DNA of 64,000 nt from Cryptosporangium aurantiacum (GCF_900143005.1 NZ_FRCS01000010.1:1-64000), one strand, 5' to 3'; positions 17,731 to 26,787 are shown, numbered from the stretch's first letter. Translations and numbers: made by a program. The notes: generated by a model from the sequence alone, not told the origin.

Positions 17731-18249
17731 ATGATGACCTCCCGTACCGCCGTCACGGTCGCGGCCGTGTCCACTGTCGCCGGACTGCTCAGCGGCCTCG
17801 CGATGTACCTCGGCCGCTCTCCGGAACGGGAGCAGCACGTCGCGGGCACCGAGGCCTGGCTGCCGCACGTCGCCGTAGCTGTCGTCCTCGCGGTCTGGCT
17901 CCTGATCGCTTCCCGTCGGAGCCCACTCGGCCTACGGGTGATCCTGGCGCCGCTCGGCCGTCCGATCGCCGCCCGCATCGCCGCGACGTTCCGCGCCCGC
18001 GCCGTCCTGCGGTGGCCGGCGGTCGGTTTCCTGGTGTTCGTCGAGGCGTACCTGTGCTGGCGCATCGGCGTGCAGGTCTTCGCCGGGCTCGATCCGAACT
18101 TCACCGCGAATGCCTGGGGCGGCCCGTCGTACGCCGGAGCGATGCTCTGCCACTACCTCGACGGTGCGTTGCTCTTACTGGTCTGCCACACGCTGCTGCG
18201 CTGGGTGACCCTGCCCTCAATCGACCGGCAACACCAGCACGCGCAGTAG
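17731..18249 (+). CDS. Hypothetical membrane protein
   Basis: The 172-residue product has three or four hydrophobic spans (AVSTVAGLLSGLAMYLG, VAVAVVLAVWLLIASRR, WPAVGFLVFVEAYLCWRIGV and GALLLLVCHTLLRWV). I chose the ATG at 17731, with another ATG directly after it; an earlier start at 17692 would add a basic, unconserved leader. It is divergent from the two-component operon, so it could be its target. Its last 33 bp overlap the convergent DUF3037 gene. Confidence 0.55.
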   Translation: MMTSRTAVTVAAVSTVAGLLSGLAMYLGRSPEREQHVAGTEAWLPHVAVAVVLAVWLLIASRRSPLGLRVILAPLGRPIAARIAATFRARAVLRWPAVGFLVFVEAYLCWRIGVQVFAGLDPNFTANAWGGPSYAGAMLCHYLDGALLLLVCHTLLRWVTLPSIDRQHQHAQ

Positions 18250-18729
18250 CCGTTCGGCGTCCGCGTCCGGGTCGCTGGTCAGGCCGGTGTGCACCGGGCC
18301 CGGCTGAATCACCGTGCTCCGCGGCGCGGTGAGCCACCGGAACCGCCGACCGATCTCCTCCTCGCCCGCCGGGCCGATCGCACCCGCCGAACAGGTCTGC
18401 GCGGCTGCTGCCAGCGCCCGCCCGATCGCGTCCAGGTCGGCCGCCGGGTCGAGCGCCCGGAGCCGGTCCACGTCCAGGTGGACGCGAGACCCGAGGTAAC
18501 TCAGCGGCCGGCAGTACAGCAGGACACCGGCGTTGATCGCCTCACCGCGTTCGACCCGCGGCACGACCCGCAGGACCGCGTACTCGAACACGTGCCGAGC
18601 CTGCGCCCCGCCGCGCGCCTGCATCCCGCCGCGGGCCTGTGCCCCTCCGCGGGCCTGCGGCCCTCCGCGCTCCTGCGGCCCCGTGGGGCCCTGCCGCCCC
18701 CCGCGCTCCTGCGGCCCCCCGGCGCTCAT
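18217..18729 (-). CDS. DUF3037 family protein with repeat leader
   Basis: The core (about residues 50-165) reads FEYAVLRVVPRVERGEAINAGVLLYC and matches DUF3037, a family of unknown function that is often encoded directly after a HipA-like kinase. The first 45 residues are QARGGA-type hexapeptide repeats that look like a recent 18-bp expansion. The ATG at 18729 overlaps the HipA-like stop at 18726, so the two are translationally coupled. The usual partner arrangement suggests an accessory or antidote to the kinase; this is inference. Confidence 0.8.
   Translation of the reverse strand: MSAGGPQERGGRQGPTGPQERGGPQARGGAQARGGMQARGGAQARHVFEYAVLRVVPRVERGEAINAGVLLYCRPLSYLGSRVHLDVDRLRALDPAADLDAIGRALAAAAQTCSAGAIGPAGEEEIGRRFRWLTAPRSTVIQPGPVHTGLTSDPDADAERLLRVLVLPVD
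18597..18722. repeat. 18-bp imperfect tandem repeat (QARGGA)
   Basis: Six to seven imperfect 18-bp units rich in GGCCTGCG/CGCCGCGG code for QARGGA/QERGGP hexapeptides at the N-terminus of the DUF3037 protein. The array starts immediately after the start codon. Confidence 0.75.
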
Positions 18730-19574
18730 TTGCTGCCCTCGAGCCACGCCGGCCGCGTCGAAGCGACGCTCCGTCGGCTGCCGCGCGCGGTGGCGGCCTG
18801 TTCCCGCAGCGGTGGCACCCACGACGAGCGAGCGTCCAGCCGGGCCAGCAGCCGATCGACGTAGGCGCGGCGGACGTCGTCCACCGTGTCGAACCCGGGC
18901 TCGTCGGCGAGCCACACGTCCGGGACCTCGGCCACGGCCGCGGTCAACGAATCCAGGGTTATCCGCGGCGCCAACTCCGCGTCGGCGGCGTCGATCGCAG
19001 CGGGTTCACCGCCCGCCGGCGCGCAGGCGATCAGCGCGTGCTGGGTCGCGTCGAACGGCCGGTCCGCGGATTTGGCCGCGCCGGGCCAATTGTGGTGGAA
19101 CGTCAGCGTCGCTCCGTGGTCGATCAGGTACAGGCTGCCGTGCCAGTACAGCATGTTCGGGTTCCGCCAGGACCGGTCCACGTTGCCGACCAGCGCGTCG
19201 AACCACAGCACCCGCCCGGCGAGCGCCGGGTCGACGCCGAACGCGGTCGCGTCGAAGTCGAGGGCGCGCGGCAGGTAGTCCATCCCGAGGTTCAGCCCGG
19301 CGCTCGCCCGCAGCAGGTCCTGCACCTCCTGGTCGGGCTCACCACCGGCCAGCGCGGGATCAACGTCGACCGTGACCAGGTCGGGCACCGGCAGTCCGAG
19401 CGTCCGCGCCAGCGTTCCGCTGATGATCTCGGCGACCAGCGTCTTACGGCCCTGACCGGCGCCGACGAACTTGACGACGTAGGTGCCGAGGTCGTCGGCC
19501 TCCATCAGGCCGGGCAGCGAGCCACCCTCACGGAGCGGCGTCACATATCGGACGGCGGTGACATGGGGCAGCAC
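18726..19574 (-). CDS. HipA-like kinase-fold protein
   Basis: The 282-residue product resembles the short HipA-family kinases without a HipB partner. HipA phosphorylates glutamyl-tRNA synthetase and induces persistence; short relatives have unknown targets. It shows an ATP-site Lys in TYVVKFVGAGQG, a catalytic-loop-like GNVDRSWRNPNML, and an IDHGATLTF motif in the DFG position. There is no HipB-like HTH gene beside it; instead a DUF3037 gene follows with a 4-bp overlap. The start is GTG at 19574. Confidence 0.8.
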   Translation of the reverse strand: MLPHVTAVRYVTPLREGGSLPGLMEADDLGTYVVKFVGAGQGRKTLVAEIISGTLARTLGLPVPDLVTVDVDPALAGGEPDQEVQDLLRASAGLNLGMDYLPRALDFDATAFGVDPALAGRVLWFDALVGNVDRSWRNPNMLYWHGSLYLIDHGATLTFHHNWPGAAKSADRPFDATQHALIACAPAGGEPAAIDAADAELAPRITLDSLTAAVAEVPDVWLADEPGFDTVDDVRRAYVDRLLARLDARSSWVPPLREQAATARGSRRSVASTRPAWLEGSK

Positions 19575-19583
19575 ACCCCGAGC

Positions 19584-20336
19584 CTAGGTGACCCGGTAAT
19601 GCGTGGTCAGCCGCCGGTCGTCGTCGAGGACGTGGAACGCGAGACCCGGCGGCAGCTCGAGATCCACCACCCGCTCGCTCTCCCACGGCAGCAGCAGCGT
19701 CGACACCACGCCGGGCCCGACCAGCAGCGGCCGCCCGGCGAACATGGACGCCGCCGCCGTATGCGCGTGACCGGTGAGCACCGCGATCACCTGGGGAAAG
19801 CCCCCGAGGAGTTCGGTCAGCCGCTCCGCGGCGGCCAGCCGGATGTCGTCGATATACGGCTGGTGCAGGATGACCGGCGGATGGTGAAAAGCCACAAACG
19901 TGGGGACGTCGTCCGGCAGGCCGGTCAGCGTCTCGCGGATCCAGTCGAGCGTCTCGTCGGCGAGGATGCCGTCGGGGCGACCCGGGATCGACGAGTCGCA
20001 AAGCAGGAACGCGGGACCTCCGTCGAGCCGGTGCACGGAATTGATCGGCCCGTCGGTTCCGCTGGGATCGCCGAGCAGCACCGCCCGATATGCCGGACGC
20101 CGATCGTGGTTACCGGGGCAGTGGAACAACCGGTCACGCCCGGAGAACAGCTTGGCGGCCTCTTCGTACTCCTGCGGTAAGCCGTGGTCGGCGATGTCGC
20201 CGGTGACCAGGATCGCGTCGACGGGCCGCCGGAGTCCGTCGAGATGGTCGAAGACGCGCGCTGCACGGCGCGCCGCCCGCTCCCCACCGTCCAGGTGCAG
20301 GTCACTGACGTGCGCGAGCAAAATCATCGTCCTCAT
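19584..20336 (-). CDS. Calcineurin-type metallophosphoesterase (CpdA-like)
   Basis: The 250-residue product carries the ordered metal-binding motifs of class III cyclic-nucleotide phosphodiesterases: DLHLD near residue 12, GDIADHG, GNHDRR, a later FHHPP and GHAHTA. Enzymes of this family hydrolyse cAMP or other phosphodiesters; the substrate cannot be read here. Two ATGs compete, 20336 and 20327; an AGGACG stretch fits neither perfectly. A conserved-length comparison supports 250 residues or slightly less. The HipA-like gene starts ten bases downstream. Confidence 0.85.
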   Translation of the reverse strand: MRTMILLAHVSDLHLDGGERAARRAARVFDHLDGLRRPVDAILVTGDIADHGLPQEYEEAAKLFSGRDRLFHCPGNHDRRPAYRAVLLGDPSGTDGPINSVHRLDGGPAFLLCDSSIPGRPDGILADETLDWIRETLTGLPDDVPTFVAFHHPPVILHQPYIDDIRLAAAERLTELLGGFPQVIAVLTGHAHTAAASMFAGRPLLVGPGVVSTLLLPWESERVVDLELPPGLAFHVLDDDRRLTTHYRVT

Positions 20337-20442
20337 GGTTTCACGGGAAACGCGCGAAGCGAACCTCCGAGCGTCTCCGTACGTGGTTCCACCGCCGCGG
20401 TCGGGGCGGTGAGGGCGCCCCGATCGCGGCCCGGCAATCACG

Positions 20443-21051
20443 TCACCGCCTCGCCGCCCAGCCGGCTGCGGCGATCGCAAAACCGAACACCACTGTGCCC
20501 GGAATGATCCCGTAGCCCTCCTTGGGCAGCGCGGGCCCCAGCACCGCACCGATCAACGTCCCCTGGAGCGCGAGGCTCACCCAGACCGGCAGCAGCCGGT
20601 GTCGCAGCGTCCCGAACGCGATCAGCAGCGGTCCCAGCAGTACCGGCAGCGCGTACACCACGTTCAGGATCGCGGCGGACTCCTCGATGCCGGCGAACAC
20701 GTCCTGGTCGACGGCCGGCGCGACGTACGCCTCGGCGTAGGCGCCCACCGGCATCAGGACCATCCCCAGCCAGAGCAGCCCGAGGCCGACGAGCGCCACC
20801 CGCGACGGCGCCAGCCGCTGCGCGAGCGCACCCGACCCGGCGGCGATCAGCAGCGCGCCGGCCGCGAACGTCAGGTGCGACAGCACCCACGTCGGGTACG
20901 TCAGCGCGGCCTCGTTGTGCTCCCAGGGGTGCAGGGCGTTGCCGAGCGCGAACAGCACCCCACCGGCCACCACGGCCAGGGCTCGCATGCGGAGCCCGGC
21001 GCGGTGATCCGGCGCCTCGGTGGGGGCAAGCGGCGCGGAGACTGCGGTCAT
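20443..21051 (-). CDS. Hypothetical multi-span membrane protein
   Basis: The 202-residue product has about six hydrophobic helices after a short polar N-terminus. I place the start at the ATG at 21051, preceded by GAGGAC, over an earlier GTG/ATG at 21111. No family is recognised. It is divergent from the hemerythrin gene, with 136 bp between. Confidence 0.6.
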   Translation of the reverse strand: MTAVSAPLAPTEAPDHRAGLRMRALAVVAGGVLFALGNALHPWEHNEAALTYPTWVLSHLTFAAGALLIAAGSGALAQRLAPSRVALVGLGLLWLGMVLMPVGAYAEAYVAPAVDQDVFAGIEESAAILNVVYALPVLLGPLLIAFGTLRHRLLPVWVSLALQGTLIGAVLGPALPKEGYGIIPGTVVFGFAIAAAGWAARR

Positions 21052-21187
21052 CGTGTCCTCGTCTTCCTCGAAGTCGGTGGATCCGAACGCCCGCACTGTG
21101 CGCCCGCGCACTTGTGATCAGGTTGGCAAGTCGATCGCAAGCGGCGCCACGGATCGTCCGGTCGTCCCCGTCCGGAGAGGAATCTCG

Positions 21188-21865
21188 ATGCGCCCGATCG
21201 ACGTCCGACCCCGCAACCCCGGCGACCCGGTCCCCGACACGCTGGGCCTGCGCCTCGCACACCGCGTCATGCTCGCGGACGCCGCCCGGCTGGCCGCGCT
21301 GGTCGAGGACATCGCCGCTGGTCAGACCCGTTGTGACCGCCCGAGGGCCCGCGCGATCGCCGCCTACCTCGTGTCGTTCTGCGACTCGGTCCACCACCAT
21401 CACACGGTCGAGGACGCCGTCCTCCGCCCGGTGGTCGAGGCCTCGGCGGGCTCGCGGATCGACTTCACTGGGCTCACCGACGACCATGCCGAACTCGACC
21501 CGCGACTGGACCAGCTGCGCGTCGCAGCGGCGGCCTTCGCGGCCGAACCGGACGAGGACACCGCGACGACGCTCGCGGTCGGACTCGCCGAGCTGCGTGA
21601 CCTGCTCTCCGAACACATCGCGGACGAGGAAGCCGCGCTGCTGCCGATCATCGAGGCCTACGTGTCGGTCGCGAACTGGGACGGCGTCGAGCGGCAGATC
21701 CGGGAGCGCGCCGACCTGGCGTTCGAGGTCCCCCGGATCGTGGCGGTCACCACCCCGGAGGAACTCGCGGCGCTGAAGGCCGACGGCGGGCTGGTGATCC
21801 GGCTGCTCCTCGCGGTGCTGGGGCCGCGGTTCCGCAAGCGCGAGCGGGCCGTGTTCGGACCCTAG
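21188..21865 (+). CDS. Hemerythrin domain-containing protein
   Basis: The 225-residue product has the iron-ligand pattern of bacterial hemerythrin-like proteins: HRVML early, DSVHHHHTVEDAVL near residue 62, DDHAELDP and SEHIADEEAALLP. Such domains bind a di-iron centre and sense or carry O2 or NO. AGAGGA lies just upstream of the ATG at 21188. Its stop overlaps that of the convergent BTAD regulator. Confidence 0.88.
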   Translation: MRPIDVRPRNPGDPVPDTLGLRLAHRVMLADAARLAALVEDIAAGQTRCDRPRARAIAAYLVSFCDSVHHHHTVEDAVLRPVVEASAGSRIDFTGLTDDHAELDPRLDQLRVAAAAFAAEPDEDTATTLAVGLAELRDLLSEHIADEEAALLPIIEAYVSVANWDGVERQIRERADLAFEVPRIVAVTTPEELAALKADGGLVIRLLLAVLGPRFRKRERAVFGP

Positions 21866-24800
21866 GTTTCGAGCGCGCGGAGCTCGGTGGCCACCCGCTC
21901 GCGTACCGCCGCCGCATCCGCGCGGTGCCGAGCGGCCCGCGACACGTCGCCCTCGAGTTCCGCCACCGCTGCCAGCGCGTCGTCCACCGGCCCGACCGGC
22001 ATCGATCCGGAGTCCAGCCCGGCGATCCGCCCCGCGTACGGCAGCAGCGCGTCCCGGGCGGCGACCGCCTCCGCGACGTCCCCGAGCCGCGCCGCCGCGT
22101 GTGCGCGCAGCGCCGTGACCACGAGCCAGTAGTGGTCCCGGCTGTTGGCCGGTGACCGCAGCTGCCAGGCCGCCCGCGCGTCCGGCTCCCGTCCGGCGTC
22201 GAGCAGGCAGAGCACGACCACCTCGGTCAGGATGCCGGGCATCGCGCGGTGCAGCCACTCCGCGTCGGCGACCGCGCTCGAGAGGTCACCACGGGCGAAA
22301 CCCACCGTGAAGCGGCCGATCATCGCCATCATCGCGCCGTTCGTCAGCCCCGCCTCGGCCAGCCGCGCGGCGACCGCCTCGTACCGCTCGCGTCCCTCGT
22401 CCAGCCGGCCGGCCAGCACCAGCAGCGCGGCTGAGAAGATCCCGAACACCCCCAGCAGGTGCGCGAACTGACCGGTGCTGGACAGCGCAACCGCCTGGTC
22501 GACGTGCCCCTTGGCCAGCTTGAGGTCGGTGCGCGCCGCCGCGGCCAGGAACAGTAACCAGTGCGCCACGGCCTGGTACTCCACCAACCCGGCGCGCTCC
22601 GCGACCGCGTGCAGCTCCGCGGCCAGGTTGTCGCGCTCGTCGATCAGGTCCGGTCCGAGCGCGGCGTACGCCCGCGCGTTGAGCGCCTCGCAGAGCCGCC
22701 GCGGATCGTCGCTCGCCCGGGCGAGGCCGAGCGCTTCCGCGCTCGCCTGGAGCGCGAGGTCGTCGTCCTCGCCTTCGACCTCCCGAAACAACGCGATCAA
22801 CAACGTTGTGCGGACGCTAGGCAGCAGCGAAGTTCCGCTCGCCGGGTCGAGTAGAGCGAGCAGCGGTCGCAGCAGTTCGGGGTTCTGCCGGCTCTGGTCG
22901 CGGACCCGCCAGACCAGCGGCGCGTCCCAGGCAGACAGCGCTGCGGCCAGCAGTTCCGAGTTACCGAGCCGGGTCGCGATCCGGACCGCGGCCACCTGCT
23001 GCTCCCGTGCGGTATCGGTGTCCCCGGCCCTGGCGTGCGCGGAGATCGACGGCAGCAGCAGCTCGACCAGCGACTCGTCGGCGGGTGCGCCGGCCAAGTC
23101 GTGCAGGCGGACGGCGGTCGCCCAGTGCGCGGCCGCCTCCGCCGACGCGCCCAGCGCCGCGGCGGCCCGAGCGGCGGCGATCACGTACCCGATCGCGGAC
23201 CGTGCGTTCGCGGTGCCCGCCGACGCCACCGCGTGGTGGGCCAGCGTGGCAGCGTCGGCGTGCTGTTCGGACAGCGTCGCCAGCGCTGCGGCATGCAGCC
23301 GGGTGCGCCGGAGCACCGGCGTGTCCGCGTACAGCGTGTCCCGGACCAGCGCGTGTGCGAACCGGACCCGGCCGGGCGCCGGTTCGTCGAGCAGCCCGGC
23401 CAACACCGCGGTCTCCAGCGCGTCGATCACCTCGTCCGGGTCGCGACCGGCCACCTCGGCGAGGAGGTCGACGTCCACCTCGCGGCCCAGGACCGCAGCC
23501 TGCCGCAAGACGGTCACCGACGGACCGGGAAGCCTGGCGATCCGCCGTCGCAGCACGTCGCCCACACCGGTCGGGACGCTCCCGCGAGCTGACGCCAGAC
23601 CCTCGGCTGCCATCAACCGCGCCAGCTCCCGGACGAACAGCGGGTTACCTCCGGTGCGCTCCCGCAGCAGCGCGATCACCTCGGCGTCGACCAGCGGCAG
23701 CCCGGAGCTGCGAGCCAGCCGCCCGATGCCGGCGTCGTCCAGCCCGGTCAGCGCCTCGTGGTGCGTTGTCGTGACGGCGAGCGCGGCGCGGGTCGCCGCC
23801 AGTTGTTCGTCCGCCTCCGAGCTGCGGTAGGTAGCTAGGACGACAACCGGCAGCTGCGCCACCTCGTCGACCAGGCGGCGCAGCAACTGCAGCGTGAGGC
23901 CGTCGGCGCGGTGGACGTCGTCCAGAACAATCAGTACGGGTGCGTGGGCCGCGGCGTCCGCCACCTGCGCAGCCACCGCCCTGGCCAGCCAGAACGCGTC
24001 ACCCGGGCCACCCTCGGTCGGCTGGTCCGCGCGCAGCGCGGCCAGCGCCGGGTCGTCCCGGACCGGCAGCACGCGGACCACCTCGCTCCAGGCCCAGGCC
24101 GGTGGCGCGCCGTCGACCTCGGGGCAGCGTCCCCAGGCGCTCTGCCATCCCCTCGTCCGCAGGTGTTCGGTGACGGCCTCGGCGAGCGTGGTCTTCCCGG
24201 CCCCGGCCTCGCCGCCGACCCAGACGACACCCGCGGTCGTCCGTCCCTCGATCGCACCGAGGACGCGGCGCAATTCCGGAGAGCGGTGGTCCTCGGCGAT
24301 CGACGCTGTGGGCGGCGGGGCAGCGCGGGTCACGCGCACGGGCGGGGTCGGCAGCGAGAGGCTCGGTGCCTGGGCGAGCATGGCCGCTTCGAGTTCGCGG
24401 AGTTCGGGGCCCGGATCGAGCCCCAGTTCGTCGGCCAGGTGGGCGCGCGCCCGGCGGAGGACCGCGAGAGCGTCCGCCTGGCGGCCGCTGCGGTAGAGCG
24501 CGAGGCTCAGCAGCCGGACGGCGTCCTCGCGGGTGGGGTGGTCGTGGAAGTGCCGCTCGAGGTCGGGGACGAGCGCGCCGGCCTGGCCCAGCTCGAGGTC
24601 GGCGTCGGCCTTGCTCTCGAAGGCCACCAGCCGCAGCCCGTCGAGGCGGATGATCTCCGGAGCGGCCCAGGAGGCGTCGGCCACCTCCGCGTACGCCGGA
24701 CCGGCCCAGCGCGCGAGCGCTTGGGTGAGGAGGTCGCGGCGGACCGTCGGGTTCTCGGCGCTCCGGGCCTGGCCCACGAGTTCCTCGAACGCCCAGGCGT

Positions 24801-25131
24801 CAACAGCGTCGTCGTCCAGCGCGAGCGCATAACCCGGTGCGGCGCTGACCAGGATCGTGGCTGCGGACCGGCGTTGCCGCTCCGGTTCCAGCGCGCGGCG
24901 CAGGTGCGAGACGTGTACCTGGAGCGTGGCGAGCGCCTTGGGCGGTGGTTCGCCTTCCCAGAGGTCGTCGATCAGCCGGTCGGTGGAGACGACGTGGCGC
25001 CTGGCGACGGCCAGCCGGGCGATGACCGAGCGCTGACGTGGCCCGCCGAGGTCGATCGGGACGTCGCCCCGGGCCGCGCGGATCGGGCCGAGCACGCACA
25101 CCGTGATCGGTCCGTGGTCCGAGACAACCAT
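21862..25131 (-). CDS. BTAD/SARP-type regulator with AAA ATPase domain
   Basis: The 1089-residue protein resembles the large AfsR-type actinobacterial regulators. An OmpR-like winged helix opens the protein (TVCVLGPIRAARG; DLWEGEPPPKALATLQVHVSHLRR). A BTAD alpha-helical domain follows (ALARWAGPAYAEVAD... DELGLDPGPEL), then a P-loop ATPase (GGEAGAGKTTLAE near residue 305, with VLIVLDDVHRAD as Walker B) and a long TPR-like helical C-terminus. No C-terminal LuxR HTH is present. These proteins often switch on secondary-metabolite genes, but no biosynthetic cluster lies in this window. Confidence 0.9.
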   Translation of the reverse strand: MVVSDHGPITVCVLGPIRAARGDVPIDLGGPRQRSVIARLAVARRHVVSTDRLIDDLWEGEPPPKALATLQVHVSHLRRALEPERQRRSAATILVSAAPGYALALDDDAVDAWAFEELVGQARSAENPTVRRDLLTQALARWAGPAYAEVADASWAAPEIIRLDGLRLVAFESKADADLELGQAGALVPDLERHFHDHPTREDAVRLLSLALYRSGRQADALAVLRRARAHLADELGLDPGPELRELEAAMLAQAPSLSLPTPPVRVTRAAPPPTASIAEDHRSPELRRVLGAIEGRTTAGVVWVGGEAGAGKTTLAEAVTEHLRTRGWQSAWGRCPEVDGAPPAWAWSEVVRVLPVRDDPALAALRADQPTEGGPGDAFWLARAVAAQVADAAAHAPVLIVLDDVHRADGLTLQLLRRLVDEVAQLPVVVLATYRSSEADEQLAATRAALAVTTTHHEALTGLDDAGIGRLARSSGLPLVDAEVIALLRERTGGNPLFVRELARLMAAEGLASARGSVPTGVGDVLRRRIARLPGPSVTVLRQAAVLGREVDVDLLAEVAGRDPDEVIDALETAVLAGLLDEPAPGRVRFAHALVRDTLYADTPVLRRTRLHAAALATLSEQHADAATLAHHAVASAGTANARSAIGYVIAAARAAAALGASAEAAAHWATAVRLHDLAGAPADESLVELLLPSISAHARAGDTDTAREQQVAAVRIATRLGNSELLAAALSAWDAPLVWRVRDQSRQNPELLRPLLALLDPASGTSLLPSVRTTLLIALFREVEGEDDDLALQASAEALGLARASDDPRRLCEALNARAYAALGPDLIDERDNLAAELHAVAERAGLVEYQAVAHWLLFLAAAARTDLKLAKGHVDQAVALSSTGQFAHLLGVFGIFSAALLVLAGRLDEGRERYEAVAARLAEAGLTNGAMMAMIGRFTVGFARGDLSSAVADAEWLHRAMPGILTEVVVLCLLDAGREPDARAAWQLRSPANSRDHYWLVVTALRAHAAARLGDVAEAVAARDALLPYAGRIAGLDSGSMPVGPVDDALAAVAELEGDVSRAARHRADAAAVRERVATELRALET

Positions 25132-25142
25132 GCCTAGGAGAT

Positions 25143-25182
25143 AACCGGATCGGACGGCGTCCGAGAGCCTCTTTATCCGGTT
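25143..25182. promoter_or_regulatory. Nested inverted repeat upstream of the BTAD regulator
   Basis: Outer arms AACCGGAT (25143-25150) and ATCCGGTT (25175-25182) enclose an inner hairpin TCGGAC (25150-25155)/GTCCGA (25159-25164). The block sits between the DUF6510 stop at 25192 and the BTAD start at 25131, both on the minus strand. It may be a terminator for the first, an operator for the second, or a leader structure. Confidence 0.5.
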
Positions 25183-25191
25183 GTGGACAGG

Positions 25192-25485
25192 TCAGTCGTC
25201 GGTCGTCGTAAAGCTCAGGCAGGAGATGCCGCTGACGTCCAGCCGGGTGACGCCCGGGGTGCTGACCAGGCTCATCAGCTCCGAGCCGCACCCGCGGCAG
25301 CGCATCACCAACCCGGGGCCACCGAGGTACACCCGGGTATCGGCGAGCATCGACGTCCGTCCGCAGCTCGAGCACTCGCCACGGACGGTGGTCGGCTCGA
25401 CCGCGAGCACCTCCTGCAATGGCCCCGCGGCGGCGTTGCCGTCGACGTACGCGTAGTCGGTCTCCTCGATGTCCACGCTGTTCAT
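25192..25485 (-). CDS. DUF6510-like zinc-ribbon protein
   Basis: The 97-residue product has two Cys pairs, CSSCG and CRCG-type CRGCGSELM, about 30 residues apart, forming a likely zinc ribbon, and matches the size and layout of the actinobacterial DUF6510 family. The protein is acidic at its start. GAGAGG directly precedes the ATG. Function unknown; it precedes the BTAD regulator on the same strand. Confidence 0.7.
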   Translation of the reverse strand: MNSVDIEETDYAYVDGNAAAGPLQEVLAVEPTTVRGECSSCGRTSMLADTRVYLGGPGLVMRCRGCGSELMSLVSTPGVTRLDVSGISCLSFTTTDD

Positions 25486-25513
25486 CCTCTCGCCTGGCCG
25501 CCGCCGACGGGAG

Positions 25514-26563
25514 TCATTCTTTTCGGGCGCGTTTGCCGCTCAGCAGCATCGCGATCGCCGGTGCCAGCAGCAGCATGACGAGCACGCGCAACACTTGAAC
25601 GGTGAGGATGAGCGTGGTGTCGGCCCCGGTGCTGGTGGCCGTGGCCAGGACCGCGTACAGGCCGCCCGGCGTGGTGGCCAGGTAGGCGTCGAGCGGAGAG
25701 GCGCCGGCCAGGCTCAGCAGCGGTATGCCGATTGCGGCTGTCGCCACCAGCAGCGCGACGACCAGCGTCAACGCGAGCGGGAGCACCCGCCGGACCGACC
25801 GGAGGCTCTCCCGGGTGAACGAGAGACCGACCTGCAGCCCGATCAGCGCGTAGGCGACCTGCTCGATCGGATCGGGGACGGTGGCGCCCTGCGAGACGCC
25901 GGTGGCCGTCAGGACCGCCGCGATCGCCATCGGGCCGAGCAGCGCGACCGCGGGGACTTTCGGCAGGTACTTCGCCAGCAGCACTCCGATCGCGGCGCAG
26001 CAGGCGGTGAACAGGAGGTCGGCGACGAGCGGGGCGTGCTCACCGGCGGGCGCGGCGCCGCTCGTGCCGTCGCCGCTGGGGAGTGCGGTGGCTACGACCG
26101 GCATCGCGACGACGATCACCAGCACCCGCAAATACTGAACAACCGCGACGACACGCTGGTCGGCGCCGAGTTCCTGGCTGATCGCGGTGAGGCCGGACGC
26201 CCCGCCCGCGACCAGCGCGAACGAGCCGGTGACCGGGTCGAGGTCGCGGTGCAGGCCGAGCACGATGCCCGCGACCAAACTCAGGACGAGCGTGACGAGC
26301 GTCGCGGCGAGGATCACCAACCAGTCGCTCGCCAACGCGCCGAGCGCACTCGGCTGGACGAGCGCACCGATCAGCACGCCGATGCACGCCTGGCCGATGC
26401 GGTTGGCGAGCGGCGGGAGCTTGCGCGGAGGCTGTTCGGTCTTGCGAACCGAGACCAGAACTCCGACGAGCAGGGCTGCGAAGAGCGTCGCGGACGGGAG
26501 CCCGAACGCGGTGAACACGAACGCGACGAGCGCGACCGCGGCGCCGATCAGGATCCAGGCCAT
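25514..26563 (-). CDS. AbrB-family membrane transporter
   Basis: The 349-residue product has about ten membrane spans and the duplicated layout of the AbrB (putative ammonia monooxygenase/transporter) family, with a hallmark GGASGLTAISQELGAD in the first repeat and TTPGGLYAVLATATSTGADTT-type sequence in the second. Members are predicted exporters; one has been tied to kojic or other small acids, but no substrate can be stated here. The ATG at 26563 has GTGGAG just upstream. Confidence 0.8.
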   Translation of the reverse strand: MAWILIGAAVALVAFVFTAFGLPSATLFAALLVGVLVSVRKTEQPPRKLPPLANRIGQACIGVLIGALVQPSALGALASDWLVILAATLVTLVLSLVAGIVLGLHRDLDPVTGSFALVAGGASGLTAISQELGADQRVVAVVQYLRVLVIVVAMPVVATALPSGDGTSGAAPAGEHAPLVADLLFTACCAAIGVLLAKYLPKVPAVALLGPMAIAAVLTATGVSQGATVPDPIEQVAYALIGLQVGLSFTRESLRSVRRVLPLALTLVVALLVATAAIGIPLLSLAGASPLDAYLATTPGGLYAVLATATSTGADTTLILTVQVLRVLVMLLLAPAIAMLLSGKRARKE

Positions 26564-26683
26564 CGGCTCCACCCTAGGTTCTGCCGTCCGGCCACGAATT
26601 TTTGTGGGGCGGGAATGAACGGGTGGGGTGGTGCCTTCTACTGGGTGCCGGTCCGGTCCATGCCCCCGGGCCTCAACATTCGC

Positions 26684-26779
26684 CGCTACGAGCGGCCACT
26701 CGCCGAGAGGCGGCTGCCGGGCCGGCACCTACTTTCCTCGGGCGCGGTCTCCCACGAGACCGCGTCCGTTCTGTCCGGC
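26684..26779. repeat. 95-bp direct repeat, copy A
   Basis: This stretch is nearly identical to copy B at 27634-27726 (two small indels and a few substitutions). It contains a perfect hairpin, CGCGGTCTC (26743-26751) and GAGACCGCG (26756-26764), around CCAC. It begins nine bases after the HigA-like stop on the minus strand, so it forms the 3' flank of that operon. Confidence 0.9.
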
Positions 26780-26787
26780 TGCTTCCT

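Noticed and set aside
18639-20180. Plus-strand 513-codon frame
   Set aside because: Antisense of the HipA-like, DUF3037 and phosphoesterase genes, which have clear motifs; this frame has none.
22475-23830. Plus-strand Ser/Ala-rich frame of 451 codons
   Set aside because: Antisense shadow of the BTAD regulator.
21862-25131. Secondary-metabolite cluster marked by the BTAD regulator
   Set aside because: No biosynthetic genes (PKS, NRPS, terpene, RiPP) occur in the window.
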